Source: Pseudomonadota bacterium | GTDB lineage: Bacteria > Pseudomonadota > Gammaproteobacteria > Burkholderiales > Rhodocyclaceae | Assembly: GCA_018241685.1 (NCBI GenBank) | Contig: JAFEDJ010000067.1 | Span: 1 to 64,000, forward strand | DNA: 64,000 nt | Direction of reading: 5' to 3' | Shown: positions 36,213-45,066 of the stretch, in pieces | Layout of the letters: every line of letters starts with the position of its first letter | Numbering within the stretch: the first letter of the stretch is position 1 | Translations under genes and position numbers: made by a program | Notes under the pieces: generated by a model | The model's database searches: none | Told to the model about the DNA's origin: nothing | What the model saw: the letters and a program-made list of their open reading frames with translations, nothing else

Positions 36213-37595
36213 ATGTTCTTGCGCCTCCTTGCCGTGGCTGCCCTGTCGTGGGTGGCGCTGACCCTGAGCGGATGTAGTTCGGTCAAATACACCGTCGATG
36301 ACGGCCGCAAGGTGAATGAAACCTTGCTCGCCAACCTGCGCCTGCTCGGCCATGGCGAACGCGCGTTGCGGCCGGCCATCGTGCGCACGGCTGCGCTGAA
36401 GGATCCGGATTGCAGCCATCAGTGGGAGCTGCCCTTCAGCGTGGCAACCAGCTATGAATGGGCTGAGGACGACCGGGTTGCGTGGGTGCGGGCGCTGCAG
36501 GTGGACGAGCGTCTTACCGTCGTCGGTGCCGCGCCGGATTCCGGGCTTCAGGTCGGCGACAAGCTCGTCGACCTGAAGGGCTACAGCCGCCGGGACGCCA
36601 ACAAGATGCTGGCCGAACTGGCCGAATTGCGCGACGACGGCAAGCCCTTCCCGGTCAAGACCGCGGCTGGCAAGACCGTGACGGTCAAGCCGCTGCAGGT
36701 GTGCCGCGGCTATGCACGCCTGGCCCCGCCAGTCACGCCGACCTACCAGGATTACCACTGGCTGATGAGCATCTATCCGCTCAATGTGTTCGGCCCGCAG
36801 ATCACCCCGGATGAAGCCCTGTGGATCGTGCTGTGGACCCAGGGGCTGTCCGAGGAGGGCGGGGGGCGGATGAAGGCCTATCACTACACCAAAGAGATCG
36901 TGTCGACGCTGTTTGAGATCGCCACGCTGGCAACCGGCCTCAACGCCGCGGCGCAGGCCGCCAAGGTGGCGGTCGATCAGGCGGCGCAGGCAGCGGCCGC
37001 GGCGGCGGCAAAATCGGCGGGTGAGGCGATCGCGAAGCAGGCTCTGCAGGACGCAGCCCGCAGTATCGCCGAGCAGGCCGGCAAGGAATACGCGCAGAAA
37101 GTGGGTGAGGAGATCGCCAAGTCGGCAGGGCGTCAGCTCGGCGGCGTGTTGCGGGACAGCTTCATGGCGCGGGTCGGCATGTCGGTGTCCAGCCTGTCGT
37201 GGGTGGCGACGACGGCCTTCGACGATGCGGACCGTTGGGCCTATGACCGCATTGGGAAACTCGGTGGTGATCCGCTTGCCGGCGCGACGCTGCATCAGAA
37301 GCTTTTTGATGCCAATGCGATTGCCAACCCCTTCGTTTTCGATGAGGACCGTCTGCAGCGCTACGCGGCACTGGCCCGCCAGACCCAGCGGGAGGAGATG
37401 CTGGCGGCAGTGCTGAAGGGCGAATCCCTGGATGTGTTTGCGCTGAAGATCGGCGACCTGCAGAGCGCCTCGGATGAGAGCGGGCAGATGGCCCTGCAGA
37501 TGGCCAGCGATGATGTGCCGCTTGCTGGCGGTGCAGGGCAGGGTGGGCTGATCGATGCGATGCTGAGAATGCCTTTGGAATCGGGCGGGGACTGA
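36213..37595 (+). CDS. Lipoprotein of unknown function with PDZ-like segment and Ala-rich helix
   Basis: 460 residues. Lipobox LSGC (Cys at about residue 21). About residues 85-150 hold a PDZ-like fold (VVGAAPDSGLQVGDKLVDLKG). A long Ala/Lys-rich helix (about 245-320) with heptad-like repeats could span envelope or oligomerise. No family recognised. Followed after four bases by the MORN protein, so they form a pair. Confidence 0.78.
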   Translation: MFLRLLAVAALSWVALTLSGCSSVKYTVDDGRKVNETLLANLRLLGHGERALRPAIVRTAALKDPDCSHQWELPFSVATSYEWAEDDRVAWVRALQVDERLTVVGAAPDSGLQVGDKLVDLKGYSRRDANKMLAELAELRDDGKPFPVKTAAGKTVTVKPLQVCRGYARLAPPVTPTYQDYHWLMSIYPLNVFGPQITPDEALWIVLWTQGLSEEGGGRMKAYHYTKEIVSTLFEIATLATGLNAAAQAAKVAVDQAAQAAAAAAAKSAGEAIAKQALQDAARSIAEQAGKEYAQKVGEEIAKSAGRQLGGVLRDSFMARVGMSVSSLSWVATTAFDDADRWAYDRIGKLGGDPLAGATLHQKLFDANAIANPFVFDEDRLQRYAALARQTQREEMLAAVLKGESLDVFALKIGDLQSASDESGQMALQMASDDVPLAGGAGQGGLIDAMLRMPLESGGD

Positions 37596-37599
37596 GTTG

Positions 37600-39357
37600 A
37601 TGAATACGATGCATCGTCGCGGGCTGGCTGTGTGCCTGCTCTTTCTAGTTGGCGGGGCTGGCGCCCAGCAGGCCATGCCGGAAGCGTCCGGTGGCATGCC
37701 TGAGACGTCGGGTGGCCCCGCAGCAGATTGCCCGGTGTTGCTGCAGGAGGCCGAGGCGCATTTCGAGCAGGGCCACCAGGCAGCTTCAGCCAAACGCTGG
37801 AAGGAGGCGCAGCCGCTGCTGCACAGCGCCAGTGGCGAATTCCTGAAGGTGGCGGCGGCCTGTCCGACCGTTGCCGCGCAGGCCAACCGGCAAGGGGACC
37901 GGGCCACGACGGAACTGAAGCTGGTCGAAGCTGCCATCAGCCACCAGAGCGAATGCCTGCCGCGCTTCGACAAGGCACTGGACCTGGATCTCCGTGCCGC
38001 CGCGGCCAAGTCGGACAAGGGGGACCCGGCGGAAGTCGAGCGCCTGCTCGCCGAGGGCGAGACGACGTGGCGGGAGGCGGTAGCGGTGTGTCAGTCGCCG
38101 CATCGGGAGAAGGCCGAGAAGAGTCTGGCCGCGACGGTCAAGGTTCGCACCGCCAACGCCGAGCTGCTCAGCGCCGGCCCGGCCTGTGATGCGGCCTGGA
38201 AGAACGCGACAGCGCTCATCGATTACGCCAAGGGCGCGTGGCGGGACAAGCGCTGGGACGATGCGGCGATGCTCTACGGCAAGGCCGTGATGGCCTGGGA
38301 AGGTGCTGCCGACAAGTGTTCCGGCACGAGGCAGCTGCAGGCCCAGCGCAAGGTGGAGCAAACCCAGATCGATGCGCACAACGCCGAGTTCTGTGGTCCG
38401 CTGTGGGACAGCGCGACGGATCTGAGCCAGCGTGTGAAGAGCGCCGGCAATGGTGTGTCGGCGACCGAGAAGGACCAGCTGTCGATGAGGGCCGAGGTGG
38501 CCTGGCGCGATGCGGCTGGCCAGTGTCATGGCAGTCCGCAGAATCTGGCGCGCAGCAATGCGGATGCGCTGGCCCGTGAACGGGGCACGCCGCTGCCGGT
38601 GAACGCGCAGGCTTTGTACGGGACGCGCAGGCCGGCACCGGTTGTCGAGCCGGTGGCGGTCAAGACGTCCGTGGCGACTGCCGCGACGGCAACTGCGGCT
38701 GCAGCGCTCCCGGTTGCCAAGGACGCGATCAAGGCGGGAGCTGCAACGACCGCGTTGGTGCCCGTCGTTCCGACGCCGGTTGGCAAAGTGGCCGAAGTGC
38801 CGGCGGCAACCGTCCGCAAGGAAGCACCGACCGAAGCCACGCTGGTCGCCGGCGATACCACCTACAAGGGCCATTTCGCGATGGATCCGAAGAGCGGCAT
38901 CGTGAGTGGCACGGGCACCGTCGAATGGGCCAATGGCGAGCGCTTCAGCGGCACCCTGGTCGACGGGCGACGTCAGGGCAAGGGGCGCTTCAACTGGGTG
39001 GGCGGCCAGTGGTACGACGGCGACTGGGCCGACGACCGGGCTGTCGGCTACGGCATCATCCAGTTTCCCGGCGGCAATCGCTATGAAGGTGCGGTGGTGG
39101 ATGGAGAGCCGGTTGGTCGCGGTACGCTGGTCTTCGCGTCGGGGGATCGCTACACCGGTGACTTCGTGCGTGGCCTCTTCCACGGCCAGGGTAGCTATGC
39201 GTGGAAAAACGGCAACCGTTACGACGGCGCGTGGAACCTCGGCAAAAAGCATGGCCGCGGCCGCCTGACCTGGGCTTCCGGTGACGCCTGGGAGGGCGAG
39301 TTCCGCGACGACCTGAAGACTGAATCAGGTCAGAACATCGCAGTAGCCGCGCATTGA
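37600..39357 (+). CDS. MORN-repeat secreted protein
   Basis: 585 residues; ATG at 37600, just behind an alternative TTG. Signal peptide ends GAGA/QQ. Residues about 45-330 are helical and Cys-containing with several similar segments (ACDAAWKNA, FCGPLWDSA, QCHGSP), then an Ala/Thr/Val linker. Residues about 425-570 contain five to six MORN repeats such as YDGDWADDRAVGYG and YTGDFVRGLFHGQG. MORN repeats bind lipids or proteins. Paired with the lipoprotein upstream; perhaps envelope-organising. Confidence 0.85.
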   Translation: MNTMHRRGLAVCLLFLVGGAGAQQAMPEASGGMPETSGGPAADCPVLLQEAEAHFEQGHQAASAKRWKEAQPLLHSASGEFLKVAAACPTVAAQANRQGDRATTELKLVEAAISHQSECLPRFDKALDLDLRAAAAKSDKGDPAEVERLLAEGETTWREAVAVCQSPHREKAEKSLAATVKVRTANAELLSAGPACDAAWKNATALIDYAKGAWRDKRWDDAAMLYGKAVMAWEGAADKCSGTRQLQAQRKVEQTQIDAHNAEFCGPLWDSATDLSQRVKSAGNGVSATEKDQLSMRAEVAWRDAAGQCHGSPQNLARSNADALARERGTPLPVNAQALYGTRRPAPVVEPVAVKTSVATAATATAAAALPVAKDAIKAGAATTALVPVVPTPVGKVAEVPAATVRKEAPTEATLVAGDTTYKGHFAMDPKSGIVSGTGTVEWANGERFSGTLVDGRRQGKGRFNWVGGQWYDGDWADDRAVGYGIIQFPGGNRYEGAVVDGEPVGRGTLVFASGDRYTGDFVRGLFHGQGSYAWKNGNRYDGAWNLGKKHGRGRLTWASGDAWEGEFRDDLKTESGQNIAVAAH

Positions 39358-39481
39358 GCGGGGGGGCCAGCGCGTTCCAGGCTGGCTCCATGGTTCATCG
39401 TCTGCGGGGCTGGTCTTGTGGGCGGCTTGCAGGGGCGACGTGATGCGTCCGCCGAGCCTGGCCCATTTTCAGCTCACAGTC

Positions 39482-40357
39482 TCAAACCCACTGGCGGCGG
39501 CGTTCCATCAGCTTCCAGATCAGCGGCGTGAGGATCAGCTGCATTGCCAGATCCAGCTTGCCACCCGGCACCACGATGGTGTTGGCGCGGGACATGAAGC
39601 TGTCGTGGATCATGCGCAGCAGGTAGGGGAAGTCCACGCCGCGCGGGTCGCGGAAACGGATGATCACCATCGACTCGTCGGCGGTCGGGATGTCGCGGGC
39701 GATGAAGGGGTTGGACGTATCCACCATCGGCACGCGCTGGAAGTTGATGTGGGTGTGGGAGAACTGCGGCACGATGTAATGCACGTAGTCGTGCATGCGG
39801 CGCAGGATGGTCTCCTGCACGGCCTCCAGTGAGTAGCCGCGGGTCTTGGTGTCCCGGTGGATCTTTTGTATCCACTCCAGGTTGGTGATTGGAACGACAC
39901 CGATCAGCAGGTCGGCGTGCCGGCAGGTATTGACCTTGTCGGTGATCACCGCGCCGTGGAGTCCTTCATAGAACAGGCAGTCGGTGTCCGGCGGAAGTTC
40001 TTCCCAAGGCGTGAAGTCGCCCATCCTGAGGGCGCGGCGGGCGGCTTCCTCTGCGCTGTGGAGATAGAAACGCCGCTTGCCGCCGCCCGATTCGCCGTAG
40101 GTGCGGAACAACTGTTCCAGATCTTCGAGCAGATTGGCCTCCGGGCCGAAGTGGCTGATGCCGCGCCGGCCCTGGCTTTCCGCCTCGATGATGAGGTCGC
40201 GGATCTCCTCCCGCGTGTAGCGGTGGAAACTGTCGCCCTCAATGACCGCAGCATTGACCTTTTCCCGCCAGAAGATGCCTTCGAAAGTGTGCTTCACCGT
40301 GGTCGTGCCGGCGCCTGACGAGCCGGTCACCACGATGATCGGGTGCTTCATGGACAT
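39482..40357 (-). CDS. prk: Phosphoribulokinase, proteobacterial type
   Basis: 291 residues, standard length for the octameric type. P-loop GSSGAGTTT, FHRYTREEI with catalytic Asp region EGDSFHRY, and FGPEANLLEDLEQLF. ATP-dependent phosphorylation of ribulose-5-phosphate, the committing Calvin-cycle step. The nearby tkt-gap-pgk could supply the rest, but no RuBisCO is present in the window. Start at MSMKHP with GAGAG upstream. Confidence 0.93.
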   Translation of the reverse strand: MSMKHPIIVVTGSSGAGTTTVKHTFEGIFWREKVNAAVIEGDSFHRYTREEIRDLIIEAESQGRRGISHFGPEANLLEDLEQLFRTYGESGGGKRRFYLHSAEEAARRALRMGDFTPWEELPPDTDCLFYEGLHGAVITDKVNTCRHADLLIGVVPITNLEWIQKIHRDTKTRGYSLEAVQETILRRMHDYVHYIVPQFSHTHINFQRVPMVDTSNPFIARDIPTADESMVIIRFRDPRGVDFPYLLRMIHDSFMSRANTIVVPGGKLDLAMQLILTPLIWKLMERRRQWV

Positions 40358-40461
40358 GGGTTGCTCTCGAAAGTGAATGGTTTTGGCACAGGGCACGGGG
40401 CTATGGCCTGTGCCAAAAGCGCTCAGTTTCCGGAGTGAAGCCTAATTCAGCGGTGTTGCAG

Positions 40462-40494
40462 CAAAAACCGGGCCTCCTTTCAGGAGGTCCGGCT
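40462..40494 (-). terminator. Intrinsic terminator after the IMPase-family gene
   Basis: On the minus strand CCGGACCTCC-TGAA-GGAGGCCCGG (one mismatch) precedes TTTTTGC. Between it and the prk start lies about 100 bases that probably hold the prk promoter. Confidence 0.85.
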
Positions 40495-40498
40495 CGGC

Positions 40499-41308
40499 TC
40501 AGGAATGGGTGTTGAGCCAGACCCGCCATTGGTCGAACAGGGCCGGGCTGGCGGCGGCGATTACGGAGCGCTTGATGGCCGGGCCGGCGGTCAGCGGTGT
40601 GCCGCCGAGGGTGCTGTAGCAACCGCCGGCTTCTTCGAGGATCAGCCGGCCGGCGGCATAGTCCCACAGCATCTGGCCGCCGTGGATGTAAACGTCCAGG
40701 CGGCCGGCGGCCACATAGCACCATTCGAGGGCGCTGGAGCCGAAGTTGCGCTGGGAGTAATAGGGCGGGCGGACGGCCAGTTCGTCGCCGAGGTGGTGGC
40801 TGATGCGCTTGAAGTCCACGCCGGCCACCGCGTCCTTGAGGCGGGTGGTCGGGCTGCGCAGTGGCAACGACACGTCGTTAAGCCATGCGCCGGCCCCGCG
40901 GCCCGCATAGAAGGCCTCGTCGGTGACCGGGTTGTAGACCACGCCGAGCTGGGTCTTGTGATTGACCAGGTAGGCTACGGCCACGCCGAAGAAGGGGATG
41001 CCGTTGGCGAAGTTGGTGGTGCCGTCGATCGGGTCGATGACCCACAGACCGTCCATGCCGGCTTGCCACACGCGGCCCTGCTCCTCGGCGGTCATTTCCT
41101 CGCCGAGCACTGGGGCCGGGATGAGCTGGGGCAGGCGCTCGACGAGGGCCGCCTGGGAGGCCAGGTCGGCTTCAGTGAGCACGCTGCCGTCGGCCTTGTG
41201 CTCGCGCACGGCACGCAGGTAGCGGGGCAGGATGGTCTCGCGGGCCATCTGGCGCACCAGTTCGGCGAGGGAGCGGGCGAGTTCGAGGCGTTGGGCACTG
41301 GTGGTCAT
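40499..41308 (-). CDS. Inositol monophosphatase family phosphatase
   Basis: 269 residues. Metal-binding motif 1 DPIDGTTNFANGIPFFG and motif 2 WDYAAGRLILEEAGG are intact, with GEE at about residue 69. Mg-dependent removal of phosphate from inositol phosphate, 3'-phosphoadenosine phosphate or histidinol/fructose bisphosphate; the specificity is not decided. Given the Calvin genes, a sugar bisphosphatase role is conceivable but less likely than SuhB-like activity. Confidence 0.9.
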   Translation of the reverse strand: MTTSAQRLELARSLAELVRQMARETILPRYLRAVREHKADGSVLTEADLASQAALVERLPQLIPAPVLGEEMTAEEQGRVWQAGMDGLWVIDPIDGTTNFANGIPFFGVAVAYLVNHKTQLGVVYNPVTDEAFYAGRGAGAWLNDVSLPLRSPTTRLKDAVAGVDFKRISHHLGDELAVRPPYYSQRNFGSSALEWCYVAAGRLDVYIHGGQMLWDYAAGRLILEEAGGCYSTLGGTPLTAGPAIKRSVIAAASPALFDQWRVWLNTHS

Positions 41309-41438
41309 CGGGCGGCCCGTTGGACGGTGAAGGTGCGGCTGCCCCAGGATGGGGGCAGGGCGATGATCGGAAGCGTGGTGAGACGGATCGGCATTTTGTT
41401 TCAATCCCGTTTAAACACGCGGTTTTGCGGATAATAGC

Positions 41439-42182
41439 ATGATGAATCCGCGCTTCTTCTGCCCTGACGGGCTCGCTCCCGACAGCGATATGCCCCTGCC
41501 TGCCGACGTTGCCCACCACGCCGAGCGCGTGTTGCGGCTGGCTGTCGGCGATGAAATCGTGCTCTTCGACGGTCGAGGTGGCGAATGCGCCGCGACCCTG
41601 CAGGCCCTGGGCAAAAAGCCGTTGGCCCGCCTTGGCCCGCGTCTGGAGGTGGAGCGGGAATCGCCGCTGGCAATCACGCTCGTGCAGGCGTTGGCAAGTG
41701 GCGACAAGATGGACTGGATCGTGCAGAAAGCGGTGGAGCTGGGCGCGGTGGCGGTGCAACCGGTGGCGGCCGAGCGTTCAGTGTTGAAGCTGTCCGGTGA
41801 GCGGGCCGCCAAGCGGGTGGCCCACTGGCAGCAGGTGGCGGTGTCGGCCTGCGAGCAGTCCGGGCGCAACCGCGTGCCGCAGATCGCCGAGATCCTGCCT
41901 CTCAACAAGTATCTGGCGCAGGCGGCGGAAGGGCGTCGGCTGATCCTGGCACCGGGCGCCGCGGGCGCATTGGCCCGTAAGTCCCCTCCGGACGGGCCGC
42001 TGAGCGTGCTGATCGGCCCGGAGGGCGGTTGGTCGCCCGCCGAGCTGATCCTCGCCGAACGGGCCGGCTGCGAGCCGCTGGCGCTGGGGCCGCGCGTCTT
42101 CCGTACCGAGACCGCCGGGCTGGCGGCAATGGCCGCTTTGCAGACGCTGTGGGGTGATTTCCCGGGAGAGGGCGATGTTTGA
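41439..42182 (+). CDS. rsmE: 16S rRNA (uracil-1498-N3)-methyltransferase RsmE
   Basis: 247 residues. SPOUT methyltransferase with LIGPEGGWSPAE and GPRVFRTETAGLAA, the knot motifs, and N-terminal PUA-like domain MNPRFFCP. The second ATG at 41442 is an alternative start. No clear ribosome site. Its TGA overlaps the ATG of the next gene by eight bases. Confidence 0.95.
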   Translation: MMNPRFFCPDGLAPDSDMPLPADVAHHAERVLRLAVGDEIVLFDGRGGECAATLQALGKKPLARLGPRLEVERESPLAITLVQALASGDKMDWIVQKAVELGAVAVQPVAAERSVLKLSGERAAKRVAHWQQVAVSACEQSGRNRVPQIAEILPLNKYLAQAAEGRRLILAPGAAGALARKSPPDGPLSVLIGPEGGWSPAELILAERAGCEPLALGPRVFRTETAGLAAMAALQTLWGDFPGEGDV

Positions 42183-43662
42183 ATCCGCCGAGCTGGGCCA
42201 CAAGCTGTCGAAGGCCGACTACGAGTCGATCGAACCGCAGCTGCGCACCGACCTGCTGGACGTGCAGTTCGAGTTACTGGAGAACAAGGGCTTTGCCGCA
42301 GTGATCCTGATCAACGGCATCGACGGGGCCGGGCGCGGCGAGACGGTCAATCTTCTCAACGAGTGGATGGACCCGCGCCACATCGAGGTGCATGCCTTTG
42401 ACAAGCCCACCGACGAGGAGCGTGAGCGCCCCTTCCTGTGGCGCTTCTGGCGGGCGCTGCCGCCGCGCGGCAAGATCGGTGTGCTGTTCGGCAACTGGTA
42501 TTCCGAGGCCATCGGGGACCGCGCGTTCGGGCGTATCAAGAAGGCACGTCTCGATCAGCAACTGGCCGAATTCAACCGCTTCGAGGCGATGCTGGCGGCC
42601 GAGGGCGTGCTGTTGGTCAAGTTCTGGTTCCATCTGTCCAAGCAGGCCCAGAAAAAGCGCCTGAACGCGCTGGAGGCGAATCCAGAAACCCGCTGGCGGG
42701 TGCGGGACACGGACCGGGAGGTCTACAAGGAATACGACCGCTACAAGGATGTGGCGGAGCACGTGCTGCGCCAGACCAGCACTGGCATCGCGCCGTGGGT
42801 GATCGTGGACGGCTCCGATCCGCAATACCGTGCAGTGCAGGTCGGTCGGACGCTGCTGGAAGGCCTGCGCCGCCGCTGCGAGCACGCCGCGCGGGGCTAT
42901 CGGACCCGCCAGACGGCGGCGCCGCTGGCCGCGCCGGTGGATGAACGGAACCTGCTGAATGCGTTGGTACTCAACCAGCCGCTGGACAAGAAGGACTACG
43001 ACAAGCAGTTGGAAAGGTTGCAGGGGCGGTTGGCCCTGGCCGTGCGCAGCGAGGCTTTCGCGAACCGAAGTCTGGTGCTGGTGTTCGAAGGCATGGATGC
43101 GGCGGGCAAGGGCGGGGCGATCCGCCGGGTTACCCAGGCCCTGGATACGCGCCAGTACCACATCACGCCGATTGCCGCACCGAGCGAGGAAGAGCGGGCG
43201 CAGCCTTACCTGTGGCGCTTCTGGCGCCATCTGCCGCGGCAGGGGCGGGTCGCGATATTCGATCGCTCGTGGTATGGCCGGGTCCTGGTGGAGCGTGTCG
43301 AGGGTTTCTGCTCGGAGGCGGACTGGATGCGTGCCTATGCGGAGATCAATGATTTTGAGGATCAGCTCGTGTCGGCAGGGGCCATCGTCGTGAAGTTCTG
43401 GCTGTCGGTCAGCGACGAGGAGCAGCTGCGGCGTTTCAAGGCCCGTGAAGAGCAGGCCTTCAAGCGTTACAAGCTCACCGAGGAGGACTGGCGGAACAGG
43501 GAAAAATGGCCGCTTTATGAACCCGCGGTATGCGACATGATCGATCGCACGAGTACGGAAAATGCTGGCTGGACTCTGGTCGAAGCGGATAATAAATATT
43601 ACGCTAGGGTAAAAGTGCTGCAGACCCTGGTGGACAAGCTGGAGGTCGCATTGCAGAAATGA
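42175..43662 (+). CDS. pap: Polyphosphate:AMP phosphotransferase (tandem PPK2, class II)
   Basis: 495 residues: two PPK2 domains (about 10-225 and 262-490). The C-terminal domain has canonical Walker A GMDAAGKGG and Walker B IFDRSWYGR. The N-terminal copy has degenerate GIDGAGRGE and FGNWYSEA, lacking the key Lys/Asp-Arg, so it is probably structural, as in the known Pap enzymes. Makes ADP from AMP and polyphosphate. GGGAGAGG ribosome site. Confidence 0.93.
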   Translation: MFESAELGHKLSKADYESIEPQLRTDLLDVQFELLENKGFAAVILINGIDGAGRGETVNLLNEWMDPRHIEVHAFDKPTDEERERPFLWRFWRALPPRGKIGVLFGNWYSEAIGDRAFGRIKKARLDQQLAEFNRFEAMLAAEGVLLVKFWFHLSKQAQKKRLNALEANPETRWRVRDTDREVYKEYDRYKDVAEHVLRQTSTGIAPWVIVDGSDPQYRAVQVGRTLLEGLRRRCEHAARGYRTRQTAAPLAAPVDERNLLNALVLNQPLDKKDYDKQLERLQGRLALAVRSEAFANRSLVLVFEGMDAAGKGGAIRRVTQALDTRQYHITPIAAPSEEERAQPYLWRFWRHLPRQGRVAIFDRSWYGRVLVERVEGFCSEADWMRAYAEINDFEDQLVSAGAIVVKFWLSVSDEEQLRRFKAREEQAFKRYKLTEEDWRNREKWPLYEPAVCDMIDRTSTENAGWTLVEADNKYYARVKVLQTLVDKLEVALQK

Positions 43663-43716
43663 AAGAAGTGCAAAATAAAACGTTGCATTGCTCAACCCCG
43701 ATGGGCTGGAGTGTCC

Positions 43717-45066
43717 GTGAATTCCCCTGATACCGTTTCCGCAGAGCGCGCCGAGCAGCTCTCCCAGCGTTTCGTCGCCTGGGTGCGCGCGGCGGCACCC
43801 TACATCCATGCCTTCCGCGGCAAGACTTTCGTGCTGGGCTTCGGTGGCGAGGTGGCAGGCGCCCATCTGGTCGAGAAGCTGGCTTACGACTGCAATCTGC
43901 TTGCGGCGCTGGGCATCCGGCTGGTGCTCGTGCATGGTGCGCGTCCGCAGATCGAGGCCGAGATGCTCCGGCGCGGCCTGACGCCCCGTTATCACAAGGG
44001 CTTGCGCGTCACCGACGCGGAGGCGCTGGAGTGCGTCAAGGCGGCTGTGGCGGTGACGCGCCTGGAGGTCGAGGCGCAGCTTTCCCAGGGCTTGCCGAAC
44101 ACACCGATGGCCGGCAGCTACATGCGCGTGACCGGCGGCAATTTCGTCACCGCCAAGCCGGTCGGCGTCGTCGATGGTGTGGATTACGGCTTCACCGGTG
44201 CGGTGCGCAAAGTGATCGCTGAGGAGATCGCCGCCGACCTGGATCAGCAGAATGTGGTGCTGATGTCGTCCCTCGGTGTGTCGCCGGCTGGCGAGATCTT
44301 CAACATGAGCATGGAGGCGGTAGCTGAGGCGGTGGCGATCGCCCTCAAGGCCGAGAAGCTGATCTACCTGTGCGATGCGCCCGGCCTGCTCGATGTGAAG
44401 GGTGGGCTCATCGAGGCCATCACTGCCGATGATGCGGAAGCCATGCTGAACGCCGGTGAAGGGCTGACCGAGGATCTCGACCTTTACCTGCCCTGCGCGA
44501 TCCGTGCGGTGCGCCAGGGGGTTGGGCGGGCGCACCTGATCGACCGGGACAAGGACGGTGGCTTGTTGCTGGAGTTCTTCACGCCCCAGGGGGTAGGCAC
44601 CGTGCTGACCCGCGACCCCCTGTTCCGTCTGCGCGAGGCGACCATCGAGGACGTGGGGGCGCTTGGCAGCGTGATCGCGCCGATGGAAGCCGACGGCACG
44701 CTGGTACGGCGCAGCCGCGAGCGGCTGGAGCAGGAAATCGAGCGCTTCACCGTCGTCGAGTACGACGGCGTGCTGGTGGGCTGCGCGGCGCTGTATCCCT
44801 TCACGGACGAACGCGCGGCCGAAATGGCCTGTGTTGCCGTGGTGCCGGAGCATCGGCGCGCGGGGCTGGGTGAAATGCTGTTGCGCCGGATCGAGATGCG
44901 CTCGCGCGCGCTTGGCGTTGAGCGCTTGTTCGTACTGACGACGCGGACTGCGGATTGGTTCCGCGAGCGGGGCTTCCACGAGGTGCCTCCGGCCGAGTTG
45001 CCGCGACCGAAACTTGAAATGTACGACGTCAGCCGCCGCTCCAAGGTTTTCATGAAGGCCCTGTGA
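43717..45066 (+). CDS. argA: N-acetylglutamate synthase ArgA
   Basis: 449 residues from GTG (43717, GGAG five bases upstream; GTG at 43711 also possible). N-terminal amino-acid-kinase fold (about 30-290) with VLGFGGEVAGAHLVEKLAYDCNLLAALG, then GNAT domain (about 300-440) with VVPEHRRAGLGEMLL. First step of arginine synthesis; usually feedback-inhibited by arginine. Overlaps the next gene (GTGA). Confidence 0.95.
   Translation: MNSPDTVSAERAEQLSQRFVAWVRAAAPYIHAFRGKTFVLGFGGEVAGAHLVEKLAYDCNLLAALGIRLVLVHGARPQIEAEMLRRGLTPRYHKGLRVTDAEALECVKAAVAVTRLEVEAQLSQGLPNTPMAGSYMRVTGGNFVTAKPVGVVDGVDYGFTGAVRKVIAEEIAADLDQQNVVLMSSLGVSPAGEIFNMSMEAVAEAVAIALKAEKLIYLCDAPGLLDVKGGLIEAITADDAEAMLNAGEGLTEDLDLYLPCAIRAVRQGVGRAHLIDRDKDGGLLLEFFTPQGVGTVLTRDPLFRLREATIEDVGALGSVIAPMEADGTLVRRSRERLEQEIERFTVVEYDGVLVGCAALYPFTDERAAEMACVAVVPEHRRAGLGEMLLRRIEMRSRALGVERLFVLTTRTADWFRERGFHEVPPAELPRPKLEMYDVSRRSKVFMKAL

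Noticed and set aside
39358..39481. Terminator after the MORN gene
   Set aside because: A GCCAGC/GCTGGC stem exists but no U-tract follows.
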